Notes under the pieces: model-generated
What the model saw: the letters and a program-made list of their open reading frames with translations, nothing else
What the model was told of the DNA's origin: nothing
Database searches by the model: none
Origin: Malania oleifera
Lineage: Eukaryota; Streptophyta; Magnoliopsida; Santalales; Ximeniaceae
Assembly (NCBI RefSeq): GCF_029873635.1
Contig: NC_080428.1
Location: 65,875,101 to 65,939,100, forward strand
Direction of reading: 5' to 3'
Length of the DNA stretch: 64,000 nt
In this document: positions 35,466 through 47,785 of the stretch, in pieces
Layout of the letters: every line of letters begins with the position of its first letter
How positions within the stretch are numbered: the first letter of the stretch is position 1
Translations under genes and position numbers: made by a program

Positions 35466-38400
35466 TCAAGGTGGCATTGAAGATGTCATATGGAGTTTGC
35501 AGACTAAAGCACGATGATGACCAAGTTGATGAGCTTTCGTGAAGATATCAGCCAAATGATCAGCCGAAGGAATTGACAAGAGGCGAAGTGTCCCATCCTG
35601 AAGATGATGACGCACAAAATGACAGTCGATCTTGATATGTTTGGTGCGTTCATGCAAGACATCGTTGTGAGCGATCTGGACAGCACTATGATTGTCACAA
35701 TAAAGCGGAGTGCTCGAAGGTTGAGGAACTCCCATATCTTGGAGAAGCCAACAAAGCCAAAGAAGCTCAGAAGTAGTATCAATGAGGGCTCGATACTTAG
35801 CCTCAGTGCTAGAGCGAGCAACAATAGTTTGCTTTTTGCTCTGCCAAAAGATAAGAGAGTCACCTAGTAAAAAAAGAAAACTAGTGGTAGATCGACGATC
35901 AGTAGGGTCCCCTGCCCAATTAGCATCTGAATAAACTTGTAAAGTCAAGGATGAGTGAGAGGAAAAAAAAAAGGCCATGAAATAAAGTGCCCTTCACATA
36001 ACGTAAGATGCGAAGAACAACTGCATAGTGAACGGAACGAGGAGCTGACATAAACTGGCTAACAAGGTGCACTGCATAGGCAATGTCTAGTTTAGTGATA
36101 GTAAGATAAATCAAACTCCCAACAAGTTGTCGGTAATGAGTGACATTGGGAAGGAGCTCCCCATTAGTAGGACGAAGTTTGATGTTGGGCTCCAGCGGAC
36201 TATCAGTTATCTTACAATCGGTGAGACCAGCACGTGTGAGAAGATCAGAGGCATATTTGGCTTGGGTCAAGGAGTAGCCATCAGAGGTAGAGGAAACTTA
36301 TAAGCCAAGGAAGTAGTGAAGAGAACCAAGGTCTTTCATCTCAAACTGCTGACACAGAAATTGCTTAAGCTTATGAGTACCAGAAGTATCATCACCAGTA
36401 ATGATCATATCGTCAACATAAAGTAGTAGAAGAGTGATGCCAGTAATAGTGTGACGGGTAAAAATGGCTGGTCATATGGGCTAGAAGCAAACCCAAGCTG
36501 GCCAACAGTGGAGTTGAACTTGGCAAACCAAGCACGAGGAGCTTGCTTGAGCCCATATAAAGTACGATGAAGACAACAAACCTGACTAGGAGAATGAGGA
36601 TACCCAAGAGGGGGCTACATATACACCTCCTCAGCCAAATCACCATGTAAGAAGGAATTCTTGACATCCATATGAAATAAAGGCCATCGTCGAGCAGAGG
36701 CAATAGCCAAAAGGGAGCGAAGAGAGGTAATATGAGCAACAAGGGCAAATGTCTCCTCATAATCAATGGCATATTCCTAAGTAAAGCCCTTTGCCACTAA
36801 ACGAGCTTTATGTCGTACTTCAGAATCATTAGAGTTTGTTTTCCATTTATGCACCCATTTTTTTCAGACTACAATCTTACCAGGAGGCAGGTCAACCACG
36901 TCCCAAGTATGGATTTTGTGAAGTGTGTCATGTTCTTCAGACATAGCTTGTTGCCAAATAGGAACAGAACACGCTTCGCGATAACTGTGAGGCTCGTGAA
37001 GAGAGTCAAGAGTAGAAAAATAGTGATAGTCACTAAGATAGGTCGAAGGTGCTTTTACTCGACTAGAACGACGGACATCCAAATTAGTGGACTCAGGCAG
37101 AGTGGAAGCGATGACAGGATCATCAGACGGTCTAGGTGCAGGAGCAACAAACGCAGAGGGATCACCTGATAAGTTGGCATGACCTGCATTAGAAGAGAAA
37201 GCGGGAGAGGGATCGATGGTAGGATTAGTGAAAATGGGGGAGTATGAGGGACAATCGGAAGAAAATGGAGAGATACTAGCGAACATTTTGTGTTCCCAAA
37301 ACTGACCATGCCGAGAGAAGCGAAGACGCTTGGCTATAGGGTCATAACACCGATAACCCTTGTGTTCAATGCCATAACCAAGAAAGCAACAAAGACGAGA
37401 GCGAGGTTCAAGTTTTGTATGTTCATGAGGTGGAAGCAAAACAAAGCAAGCACAACCAAAAACTTTGAAAGAGAATAATCAGGTACCTTTCCATAGAGAG
37501 CCTCATATGGAGATTTATTAGAAAGAGTAGGGGTTGGAACCCGATTGATAGTGTAAACAGCGGTAAGAGCAGCTTCACCCCAAAAGGATTCAGGGAGGGA
37601 TGTAGAGAAGAGTTAAGAGCGAACAGTGTCAAGAATGTGACGATGCTTACATTCGACATGACCATTCTATTAAGAGGTGGGTGGACAGGATCGATGGGAT
37701 AAAGTGCCGACCTCTCGAAGTTCTTCAATGAAAGAGGTAGAAGTATATTCCAGGGCATTATCGGACTGAAAGACTTTAATGGTGCGAGCAAACTGAGTTT
37801 TAATCATCTGCTTAAAGTTACGAAAAACATTAAGTAACCCAGTGTGATCATGTAAAAGATAAATCCATGTATATCGACAGTAATCATCGATAAAAATGAC
37901 AAAGTAATGAGACCCGCCCTTAGTAAGGACAGGAGCAGGTCCCCAAATATCAAAATGAACCAAATCAAACGGTGCAGAAGACAAAGAAGTACTTTCATTA
38001 AAAGGTAAGGCTTTCTGTTTCCCAAGTTGACAAGGCATACAATCAAAATGTTCAAATTTAACATTTCCTAAGCAACCACTAGAAGCTTAAGACTGAACAC
38101 GAGACAACGGGGCATGACCGAGATGAGAATGCCAAACACTGGAAGACACTGCAGCAGAAAGAGACGGAGGAGAACACGAACGTGGCAAATGCAGAAATGT
38201 GAGCTTGAAAAGGCTACCAACTTTACACCCAGTCCCAACAAGGTGGCCCGTCTTCGGATATTGCACATCACAACCTTGGTGAGAAAAGGTTTAGATCAAA
38301 CCACATTCAACAAGTTGACCAACAGAAAGAAGATTAAAAGACAAGTTAGGCACAACATATGTGTCAGGCAAGGAAAAAGTAGGAGTAGAAATATGACAAA

Positions 38401-38626
38401 GATGACTAACAGACATATGTGAACCATCAGCAGTATAAATTAAGGGAACATGATTTAAAGACTGCTTATGTGTCACTAAAGAGGAATCAGAGGTCATAGG
38501 ATTGCAACAAGAAGAATCAATAAACCAAGGTGTTGGGGTACCTGTGGAATCTGATAAGAAAGTAGAAGTGTAGGATAGAACCTGGGTGATAATTGCCTCA
38601 AGGTCAACTACATAAAGAGATGACAA
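35466..38626 (-). pseudogene. pol: copia pol (PR, INT, RT, RNase H), broken
   Basis: Protease reads WFIDSSCC where the family has an Asp-Ser-Gly triad, so it is probably inactive (38535-38510). Integrase: DLVHFDIWGPAP and FQSDNALEY (37960-37740). [32 protein letters not shown] and [12 protein letters not shown] (about 36670-36395). RNase H: VYSDANWAGDPTDRRST, ARSSTEAKYRAL and DCHFVRHHLQDGTL (35950-35590). Frames change several times between 38038 and 35920. Confidence 0.88.
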
Positions 38627-39217
38627 AGGAGGCGCAGAAGATGGAGCAGAAATTGAGGAGTTGGTGGAGACAACAGCAAAAAGCTTGGAAGAGTAAGAGG
38701 CCTTAGCCTTGAGAGCATCCCTAGAATTTTTGGCCTTCTTCTTAGGACAATAGGAAATATGATGACTGTCTTCCTTACAATAGTGGCACTAGCCATGTAA
38801 ACGACATGATTTAAAAGACGCAACAGTTGCAGCAGGAGTAGCCGGAGTAGAGGAACTATACGAAGTAGTAGCGAAAACCATATCTGTAGAATGAGCCTGA
38901 CGAGTTTGTTGGCATGTCTCCTCATAAATGAGCTCCGCAAGAGCAACCTCAAGTGTAGGAAGAGGAGAGTGATGTAACAAAGAAGCTCGAGTATTCTCGA
39001 ATTCATCCTGGATATGTATCATAAAGTATATAAACTGACGATGATCCCAATATGCAGCAAAAATTTTGATCGACTGCTCATCAGAAAAAGCAGGGTCAGC
39101 TTGAGAAAGCTGATCCCAAAGGCCACTAACCTAAGCATGAAATTCGGCAACAAATTGTCCAGGTTCCTGATGCATCTGGGAAAGCCTAGTTTCCAATTGA
39201 AACTCGAGAGCAACATC

Positions 39218-41189
39218 TGTAATGACCCAAATAATAATAATGTAATTTAAATAAAGAGGAAGGGAAATTATCAGGGCCTCATCGACGAACACAAGGGATT
39301 CATCGACGAGAGTATAAGAGGACCTCGTCGACGAAGACGTCGACGAGAAAATATCGAGAGAGGTTTTGAGAAGTCTAAATTTCATCGACGAGGAGTGAGT
39401 TTTGTCGACGAAATTATTAAAGGACTCGTCGACGAGATGACGTGGCACATCGATGAATCCAATCCTATAAATATCAAAAACCTGGATTTTAACTTCTAAA
39501 CTAAGAAATCTCTCCCTCTCTCTCTCTCCCCTTTCGGTTTCTCTCTCCTCTCTCTTCGATTCTGGCTCTTTCGCTCGCCCGATCGATGAACTGAAGCCAC
39601 CACGACGCTCTTGGGGAAGTTCTCTGCATATTTGCTGGAGCGGATCGTTGGTGGAACTTCGTTAAAAATCATCCCTGAATTGAGGTAAGGTTTTTTAAAG
39701 CCAAATTTGGTCTTACGGTAGTTATAGGAAATGATATACACGTGAAAATACTGAAGTTTAGTACTAAGAATTTTCATTTTTAGGGTATTGATCAGGAAAT
39801 CCTACGGGTGTGAGTTTAGAATTTATAGGGGCTTTTCTCAGTAGCCAGGTAAGGGAATAAACTAAAGCAGTTATTTTTCAAGCAAATTACTATTATTTAT
39901 GAGCAAATTGTTTTTCTGAAAAATATGTAAGATATTTGAATATTATGGAATAAATGCATATTTGGGAAAATACTGCTGTTGTACGAGAATTATTTTTTTA
40001 GAATGAAATGTATGATTTACCCAGCTTTGTGTGGCATGAATATTATTTTTTTCATGAAAAGTATTATGATATAGAAGATTTTACGAGTAAAACATGTTTT
40101 CAGGTATTATGAAAAGATATAGTATGTTATGATGATTTTGACAAATACACGATAATTGATTTATTTTTAGAATGTATATATATGAAATGATTTTGACGCG
40201 ATGCCATATATACCTGAAATGATTTCGGCGCGAGGCCGTATATACCTAAAATGATTCTAACGCGAGGCCGTGTATATATATGAAATGATTTCGGCGCGAG
40301 GCCGTATTTATGAAATGATGAAAAGTGCTATAATATCATGTATTATATGTTATAAGAACCCAGATGTTAGTTTAGTTCAATTCAGGAGCACGGTACCGTA
40401 GCTATATAGATCAGATATCTATGTTCAAACTTGTGCTAACCACCCCATGAGGGGATGAGAGATGGATAGTCGATATGGCTTTTAGTGTAGAGTTGTAGAC
40501 GTCCACCTGGCAGTCCGGACCAGGGTGTGGTGGGCCCATCATACTTACAGATATTTTTGACTCGGCAGTGGTCGGCCAGCCATTTTCGGGTCCCGCCTTC
40601 GGGCTGCACAACCCGTCATGGGGGGTAATACACTACATCGGCTAGCTATTCATCCTGGGTATGTTTTCAGTATTATCAGTTATAACAGCTGTTTTATGTA
40701 CGATATGATTATTTAGTATGATATGACGGACGTTTACAGAAATATGAAATGTACTGTATATGTACAATTGCCTTAAATGTTCATGTTGCCACACAACTAT
40801 ATTTAATTTATTTTTCCTTACTGAGAAGTGTCTCACCCCCGAACCTAATTAATTTTTCAGGAGACCCTGAGAGATCAGCAGGTTGTGGCCGCCGTTAAGC
40901 TTTTTGAGTTACCCCACTAGGAGGGTAAGACTTTGTACTAGGATCAGGATTATTTTGTTGTTTGATCCTAGGGTTATTTTGATGTTTTGGAGGTTGTATA
41001 TAAATACAGTATTTTGGTGATGTAGTAAACTCTAGTTTTATGTATATTACGGTTTTGAGAATGTGATTTATATTTACTGTTGCTTAGGTTTCCGCTGTGA
41101 TTGACAGGTGTTCTCATTACCCACGGGTTCGGGTTGACTTTTCTATTTATTATGTTTCATTTTATATTAAGATTTTTGAGGTTGTTACA
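39218..41189 (+). mobile_element. Solo LTR (gypsy-type family B), inserted in copia gag
   Basis: Begins TGTAATGACCC, ends GGTTGTTACA. Contains palindromes such as CTCGTCGACGAG (39425-39436), TATAAATA (39466-39473), a CT-rich stretch, tandem GGCGCGAGGCCGTATATA units (40185-40320), CCCGCCTTCGGG (40592-40603) and TGAGAAGTGTCTCA (40822-40835). Related to the LTRs of the 16324-25038 element. The 5' flank is ACATC; its 3' partner is blurred because the Cassandra element starts immediately after. Confidence 0.85.
40185..40320 (+). repeat. Tandem repeat in the solo LTR, about 31-bp unit
   Basis: Four units with ATGATTTCGGCGCGAGGCCG followed by TATATA. It sits in the same relative position as the tandem arrays of the other LTRs but differs in sequence. 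Confidence 0.78.
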
Positions 41190-41192
41190 TTT

Positions 41193-41936
41193 CGTGATAC
41201 CCCATGGATGAAAAGCTTAAAAGACTAGATGTTACTACCCATATCAACAAGGTGCACCTTTCTTTTCGGGAACCTTCCCATAAGAACTTCATAGTTAAGC
41301 GTGCTTAGTTTAGAGCAATCTTGGGATAGGTGACCACCTAGGAAGTTTTCTCAGGAAGTGTGCGAGTGAGGACAAAAACACACTGAAAAGGACATGTGTT
41401 GGTTTGTGGGGCCAGTCATTAGTCCGATAAGGCCCACCCCCTGTTGTCTGGTCTAGGTGGAGGAGGAGAGACGTAGTGCTCCCTGGAAGACCCAGGTTGG
41501 GGCATTACAAATGGTATCAGATCCAACACCCATCCGGAAGTATGATGAGATTCACATCACTTGGGTTTGGAAGTGTGGGTTTGCAACGAGGATGTTGCGT
41601 TCTATAAGTGAAGGAGAATGTGATACCGCATGGATGAAAGGCTTAAAAGACTAGATGTTACTATCCATATCAACAAGGTGCACCTTTCTTTTCTAGAGCA
41701 TTCCCATAATAACTTCATAGTTAAGTGTGTTGGGCTTGGAGCAATCTTGGGATAGGTGGACACCAGGGAAGTTTTCTCAAGAAGTGTGTGAGTGAGGACA
41801 AAAACACACTGAAAAAGACATGTGTTGGTTTGTGGGGTCATTCATTAGTTCGATAAGGCCCGCCCTCCTATTTTCTGGTCCAGGTGGAGGAAGAGAGACA
41901 TAGTGCTCCCTGGCAGACTCAGGTTGGGGCCTTAAA
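41193..41936 (+). mobile_element. Cassandra-type TRIM with 5S rRNA-like LTRs
   Basis: LTR1 41193-41509 (317 bp) and LTR2 41619-41936 (318 bp) begin YGTGATACCSCATGGATGA and end GGGGCATTACA or its decayed form. The 109-bp interior starts with AATGGTATCAGATCC (PBS) and ends with GTGAAGGAGAA (purine tract). Each LTR holds a 5S rRNA-derived block. These are the known hallmarks of the Cassandra family. ACATC at 41937-41941 duplicates the ACATC at 39213-39217, so the TRIM and the adjacent solo LTR together occupy one target site in copia gag. Confidence 0.88.
41278..41350 (+). other. 5S rRNA-like block in Cassandra LTR1
   Basis: CCCATAAGAACTTCATAGTT, AAGCGTGCTTAG and GGGATAGGTGACCACC follow the order of plant 5S rRNA, including its internal promoter boxes (A box AGTTAAGCGTGCTT, C box GGATRGGTGACC). 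The second copy, 41703-41776, is more diverged. Confidence 0.85.
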
Positions 41937-42268
41937 ACATCACTTCCACAGTTGTATTGTTTGGAAAAAAAATCCCAAGCAAGTTTGACATTATGAAATT
42001 TTGGAAGCAGACTCTGAATAGTAGGAATAGATGTATTAATAAACCAGGAAAGGATTTTATAGTGTGTACTTTCCCATTCTTCAAGGGCCTCATCAAACTC
42101 TTCTGTTGATTCCGTGTCAGTTTTCGTGGGTTTTTGTTTTGTTCGAGTGACAAAACGCCATAATCTCTGACCAATAAAAAAAAATGACATTTGTTGGGCC
42201 CAAGCATTGTAGTTTGAGCCATTCAAAACAATCTCTATAGGACTAGCAACATCAATGAAAGACGCCAT

Positions 42269-43331
42269 AAAGAAAATAGCAATTTAACGGAATCTGAGAG
42301 ATGAAAACTGGTGCTTCACCAAAGAAAGAATGCTGCCAAAGAAGGTTATCTATATCCTGCATGTGGTGGCCAAAGAAAGATGCATGGATAAGATACAAAA
42401 AATTGAAGCACAGTAAAAAAAAAAAAAACAAAATAATAATAATAAGAATCAAATCTCAGAGGAGAAAAATAATTTTTCTCTGCTATATCTCGCTTGATTT
42501 GATCCACTTTCGAAGCAACCGAAAATTAAAGCGTAGATCTGAATCAATATTCACCAGTGTGATTCCAATAATACTTCCACCAATTACCATGTACATCCCA
42601 CGTCACAAAACCAGCCAAATCCATGGGTGTCTAGAGTATCACAGAGAGCCAGAGTTATCTAATCCCAAAATCACTTTCAAAACCCAGAAGTTGTGGTTCG
42701 CAGGTTCTTTAGAGAGCGAGAACAAGAGCGAGAGAATATAGTCGAAGCGATAGTTTGTGTGATCTCTTGGGAAGAAGTCATACTCCAGAAGATCAAGGTA
42801 TTCTTGCTCACCTTCCTCATATGGGCAATACAACAAGTCTATCTTGAGGTCTTTGTCGAGGAGCCAATCAAGGAGTCGCGAATCAAGTGATGCAAAAAAA
42901 TATCGTCGTGGTTGTTGCCGGAGATCCTGGAGGCTGACCGGAGAGTTTGGAGCGGTGGCGGAAATTGATGTTGCTGTCTCTCTTATGCGCCGAACCAGTG
43001 AAGACTCAAGAGACTCAGAGATGAGATCACGAGAGAGACTGTGAGACGAGAGTGGGACTGAGCGACCAGAGACGAGATTCTCGCTAGAGACGATGACAAC
43101 GACCAGAGGGAGATAGGACAAGAGGGATTTTGACCAGCGGTGGTTTGGCGAGATGACGATGACGTCATCTGGAACAGCTACCAATGATGACGATGATGTT
43201 GTCTGAAATGACAGCCGAGCGAAGGGGATACAATGACGATGAAGTCATCTGGAATGACGGCCGAGTGGAGAAGATGGAGCAGTGGGCGGCGACAAGGAGG
43301 TTTAGGAAGAAAAAGAAATTAGGTTTAACTT
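42269..43331 (-). other. Long leader of the copia element between PBS and gag
   Basis: About 1.06 kb. The minus strand has a continuous open frame of about 200 codons (about 43244-42639) but no ATG in it. No known domain seen; see findings. Confidence 0.5.
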
Positions 43332-43344
43332 GGCTCTGATACCA
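43332..43344 (-). promoter_or_regulatory. Primer binding site of the 122-bp-LTR copia element
   Basis: Minus strand TGGTATCAGAGCC, initiator tRNA-Met type, directly next to the LTR. Confidence 0.9.
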
Positions 43345-43466
43345 TGTTAAGATTAATACAAACTTTATTAATCTTTTTGTACGCCAAAAAACTGTACAAG
43401 GTCATCCTTTTATAGGGAGATATACAAGGGTGTTTTAGGGAGATATATGAGAGAGATATGCTAATA
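43345..43466 (-). repeat. 5' LTR of the 122-bp-LTR copia element
   Basis: 122 bp; adjoins TGGTATCAGAGCC (PBS, read on the minus strand from 43344). Confidence 0.92.
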
Positions 43467-43471
43467 ATGAT

Positions 43472-43762
43472 AAACTTCTAAAATCTATATTTCAAACATT
43501 CAAAACATTCAGTTTATGCCAATATGCTCTCTAGTTTCAGTTCTATTTTGCATGAATGAACATTCTAAAGTTATTAGGTTTTCTTTTTTTTCAATAGAAT
43601 GGTGATTGTGATTGGTAAGTCCTAAATCTTAAAAAAGATTAATACATAGTTCCTTACCATCAATATTACATAAGTTAATGTATAATATGCATACCATGTT
43701 TTCCCTATTTTCTTCTTTAGGCATATGTTGAATCGAGAATTGAAATAGGTTTCATTTGTCCT

Positions 43763-43796
<34 letters not shown>

Positions 43797-43840
43797 AAAA
43801 GATATCCTTTTGATAATTTGATCAAATCAAAGCAATTAAA
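43472..43840. other. Spacer with (TG)n microsatellite
   Basis: A (TG)n run lies at about 43774-43796. The rest is AT-rich and has no gene. TTAAA at 43836-43840 borders the next LTR. Confidence 0.55.
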
Positions 43841-45800
43841 TGTTTGACTTAGGCCTGTATAGTTAGGGGAAAGGGGAAGGTTCAGAACACAATGGCACCA
43901 ACACACACAATTACATAGAACACAAAAAGGATTATGTGGTTTGGCCAAACTCGGCCTACATCCACGGAAGAGAGGGAGTCTCATTGTATGATCAATAAGA
44001 AAAATACAATTGAGGAGGAGAACACACTCTAACTCAACTCAAGCTCAAACCTCTCTGCCTCTCGCACATAGATGACTTTTGTTCTGCACTTGTATATTTT
44101 CTCTCACACACTCTCCTTTGCAAAATAGTGTATTTATTTATACTAGAGAGGAGCATTGAGATAAAGCTGCAATAAATAAATACGCATGCTTAAGGCTGCG
44201 CATGCTCCAGGAGTTGTACCTTCCCAAGCTTAAATAAATGCACCCACATGAATGGGACAACAAATCACCCCCTCCAAACATGTGGGGGCAACCAAGTTTT
44301 TGCTGCTCTGGTATTGCAACAGCGTGACCTCGCCCTAATCTCTAGGCAACCGTACCCCCTTGAGAGAGTGGCTGCACCTCCGTACTGAGGTGCTCATGCA
44401 GCGATAATCTTTTAGATAATTTCAGTAGATCTAGGAGACTTACTAAATCTAAGCATAGCTCCAATTTCTCTTTAGTCACTGTCTTTGTCAATATGTCTGC
44501 TGGGTTTTGGTTACCAAGTATTTTCTTAATTGCTAACACCCCTTCGTCAAGAAGAGGTCTGATGAAGTGATAGCACAGTCCAATGTGCTTGGTCTTTGAG
44601 TGGAATGCTAAATTCTTCGCCAAATGTATGATGCTTTAACTGTCACTATACAAAACACTCTTCACCTGCTTGAAACCCAACTCTGTCAACCAACCCTGTA
44701 ACCAAATCATCTCTTTGCTAGCTTCTATCATGGCTACATACTTTGCCTCTGTAGTGGATAATACGATGATTTTCTATATCTGTGATACCCAACTAACAAC
44801 AGTAGCACCTACTGCGAATACATATCTAGTAGTGCTTCTTCTATGATCTATCTCACCAGTAAAGTCTGCATCTACGTATCCCAGCAAAGTTAGATAACTT
44901 TTTCCAAAGCATAAACATTTTTTGATTGTACCTTGGAGATATCTTAATATCCATTTGACTACTTCCTAGTGGATTTTTTCTGGATTCGACATGAATCTGC
45001 TAACGGTTCCCACTGCATGACTGAGATCTGGTCTCGTGTAAACCATAGTGTACATTAAACTTCCTACAGCTGAAGCATATGGTATTTTGTTCATTTCTTT
45101 CTTCTCTTCATCTGACTGTGGAGACTGAGTCTTTGATAACTTGAAATGACCGGCTAACAGTGTGCTAACTACCTTAGCATCACTCATGCTGAACCTTATG
45201 AGAATCCGCCTAATGTATTCGGCTTGAGATAACTGCAAGGTTCCCTCCTTTCTTTCTCTAGTGATTCTCATCCCAAACATCTACTTTGTTGGACCCAAGT
45301 ATTTCATTTCAAATTCAATGGACAACTGTCTTTTTAATTTTCAAGCAAAAGAATTATGTAACTTGATTTATACCTCTTGAAATAACAACAATGATCATCA
45401 TTGCATTTGCGGTAATCATTTTTTTGCACGAAGTCGTCTAATTTCTTATACCATTACCTTGGAGCCTGCTTCAAACCATATAGACTCTTATTCAACTTGC
45501 AAACAAGTTTTTCCTTACTTTTCTCTGCAAAACCTTTAGGTTGGTGTAGATATATCTCCTCCTCTAGATCACCATGGAGGAAAGTAGTTTTTACATCTAA
45601 CTGCTCAAGGTGTAAATTTTTTGTTGCAACAATGCTCAAAATTGACCGAATGGTCATGTGTTTCACAACTGGTGAGAAGATTTTTGAGTAGTCAATACCT
45701 TTTATTTGTTGGAAGCCTTGGCCAGGAGTCTTGCTTTGTATCTTCTCGAACCGTCTTGCTTTTCTTTTATGCGGTACACCCATTTGTTTTGAAGAGCTTT
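43841..45800 (-). mobile_element. Truncated Ty1/copia element (3' LTR, RNase H, RT), minus strand
   Basis: Probable 3' LTR 43841-44262 (TGTTTGACTTAGGCC..GGGACAACA) with a polypurine tract GGAGGGGGTGATT read on the minus strand beside 44262. RNase H at 44623-44342 (KTKHIGLCYHFIRPLLDEG, QNPADILTKTV) and RT 45800-44966: [50 protein letters not shown], then YTRPDLSHAVGTVSRFM. The frame is broken between 45454 and 45280. It is cut at 45800 by an LTR; the rest of the element is not found. Confidence 0.82.
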
Positions 45801-47572
45801 TGTAACGACCCACCTATTTTACCATATATATATATATATATATATACATACATACATTTAATATAATAATCTTGATAAAACATAATCAACTTGGACCCAT
45901 GGGTACCAGGGATATACTTGAAATACAACTTTGATACCTAAGCAGCGGGAAATGTAAAATCATATACATATCAATTCATCCAACCAACACAATACCAGAG
46001 TTTTACTAAAACGTTATATACATATACACATCCTAAAGGACCAAAAGAAATGCCTTAGGGTCATAACCCAAAAATCCATTAGACCCTAACATAACAACTT
46101 ACCCTTCTAACAGGGTAGGACAATTAACCTCTAATGTTGCGGAGCTCTATCCGCTCTTCTATCTGGAGCTTCTGCAATGTTTATATAGTTGTGGTGAGAC
46201 ACCTCTCAATAAGGGAAATAAACTAACATTAGTGTGTGGCAACATAAGTATTTTCGTGTTATACATAGAATAGTACATAAATCATATATAGTAAAATCGT
46301 CTGTATCATATATGTTTGAAACATAATTTATCATAACTTGGTATAACATACTTAGTTTCTATACATGAAATCATCATAGTACATGAAATAACACCCTGGA
46401 TGGATAACTCGCTGGTATCATGTCTTACCCCTACATGACTAGGTTGTGCGTACTGAAGGTGGGACCTAGCAATGGCTAACCGATCACGCTAGACAACATA
46501 AGTCTGTAAGTACGATGGGTTTGCCCCTCCTAGTCCGGATGCCGGAGGGACGCCTGCACTACTATAAAACCACATCGACTGCCGATCTTCCACTGCCCCT
46601 TACGATAAGTGGTAGCACTAACATATACGCAATCGTGATCATATAGTTATGGTACCGTGCTTTGTGAAAGCCTAAACCAAGCCATTCGGGTTCTGATAAT
46701 ATATAGTAAATCTCAAATATGATACATAGCTGTTTCATAATAATATTTTTGAAAATAACATTCTCATGAATTTTTTGCATATCATAATGTATAAACCACA
46801 GCCTTTACGGCGCATAGTAAAACATGAAAATCACGACCCTTACGTCAGCATAGCATATCATAGAACCCACGGCCCTTACGCTCGCATATATTTTAATATA
46901 CATAGTTTGAAATCTTTGTACTGTTTCAATACCATACTTTAAACATAGTTCCCGTATCGTTTTTAATACCTTCCTGAAAACAGTAATAACATGCTAATTC
47001 TGAAAACATAATATTCTAATATTACGTAAAATCATATAATTTCGTACTCATGTCACACAAAAGTGAATATTGTTCTATTCATAAAACCTGTATAGAATCA
47101 TATTTCCTGCTGAACTGTATTAAAATCATTTCCCTATTAACAATAGTATTTCCAAACTCAGTTCTATAACATACATAATTTCCTTGAAAATAAAAGCTAA
47201 ATATTAATAAATAATTTCATAGAAATATTAACTTAGTTTATCCCCTTACCTGACTTATGGAAAAGCCCACAATTTACTCCAAAATTACACTTGTGTGTTC
47301 CCCAACTCAACACCCTGAAATTGCATTTCCCCCCAAAAAAACTTCAGTATAACCCATCTAATACCTTTCCTTAACCCAAAAATACCAAATACCTTAATAA
47401 ATATTAAAATAATCAACTTACCCAAAATTTGGGATGATTCCCAAGTTGGCCTAACCGATGAATCACTCCAGTAGATTCGTAGAGAATTTTCCCACGAGTA
47501 ACGTGGCGGCTTCGGATCGTTGAACCAGCGAAGAATGGGACCAAATTTCTAGAGAGAAGGGGAGAGAGGTCG

Positions 47573-47651
<79 letters not shown>

Positions 47652-47785
47652 ATTTCTGTAAATCCCAGCAAAAAAATGGGTTCTTGGGCTTATATAGAAA
47701 GATTGTCCATGTGGCCTCGTTGAAGAGTCACATTTCCTCATCGACGAACACCTTCTCCTCTTCGACGAGTTTCATTTGCTTCCCC
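45801..47785 (-). mobile_element. LTR (gypsy-type family B relative), minus orientation, truncated at its 5' end
   Basis: Starts TGTAACGACCCACCTATTTTACC, the reverse complement of the end of the gypsy 3' LTR. Contains TGAGACACCTCTCA (46195-46208), a three-unit ACGGCCCTTACG array (46790-46890), a GA run (47577-47649), a minus-strand TATATAAG (47696-47689) and degenerate GTCGAC-type motifs (47735-47768). About 60 terminal bases present in the 39218 copy are missing, so it is not a tidy solo LTR. Confidence 0.75.
47577..47649. repeat. (GA)n microsatellite in an LTR
   Basis: About 73 bases of uninterrupted GA, just downstream of the LTR's TATA box (minus strand). Confidence 0.92.

Larger units (their letters stand above)
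38627..42268 (-). pseudogene. gag: copia gag, interrupted by nested LTR and Cassandra insertions
   Basis: ATG at 42268. The N-terminal gag block (SPIEIVLNGSNYNAWAQQM, QRLWRFVTRTKQKP) runs to 41942. It resumes at 39217 with ALEFQLETRLSQMHQ, so the two halves join at the duplicated ACATC. It ends with the zinc knuckle CHYCKEDSHHISYC (about 38750-38795). Frameshifts or stops occur near 39130 and 38795. Confidence 0.87.
35331..43466 (-). mobile_element. Ty1/copia element with 122-bp LTRs, minus strand, carrying nested insertions
   Basis: LTRs are 35331-35452 and 43345-43466 (TGTTAAGATTAATAC..ATATGCTAACA). PBS is at 43344-43332 and the polypurine tract GAGTTTGAGGGGGGA is next to the 35452 end. 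Probable TSD ATGTT (35326-35330) and ATGAT (43467-43471), one mismatch. Removing the 39218-41936 insert leaves about 5.4 kb, normal for copia. gag-pol runs 42268 to 35466 with several frameshifts and stops. Confidence 0.92.

Noticed and set aside
36413..39006. Leucine-rich open frames on the minus strand that look like membrane proteins
   Set aside because: They are out-of-frame readings of copia pol; the proper frame gives integrase and RT motifs.
41278..41350. A 5S rRNA gene
   Set aside because: Only part of 5S is present, with many changes, twice, inside direct repeats flanking a PBS and purine tract; this is the Cassandra LTR.
47463..47741. Long Ser-Leu or Arg-Glu repeat proteins (also near 16446-16856, 52218-52529, 58100-58415)
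   Set aside because: They are translations of GA/CT microsatellites inside LTRs, with no start context or homology.
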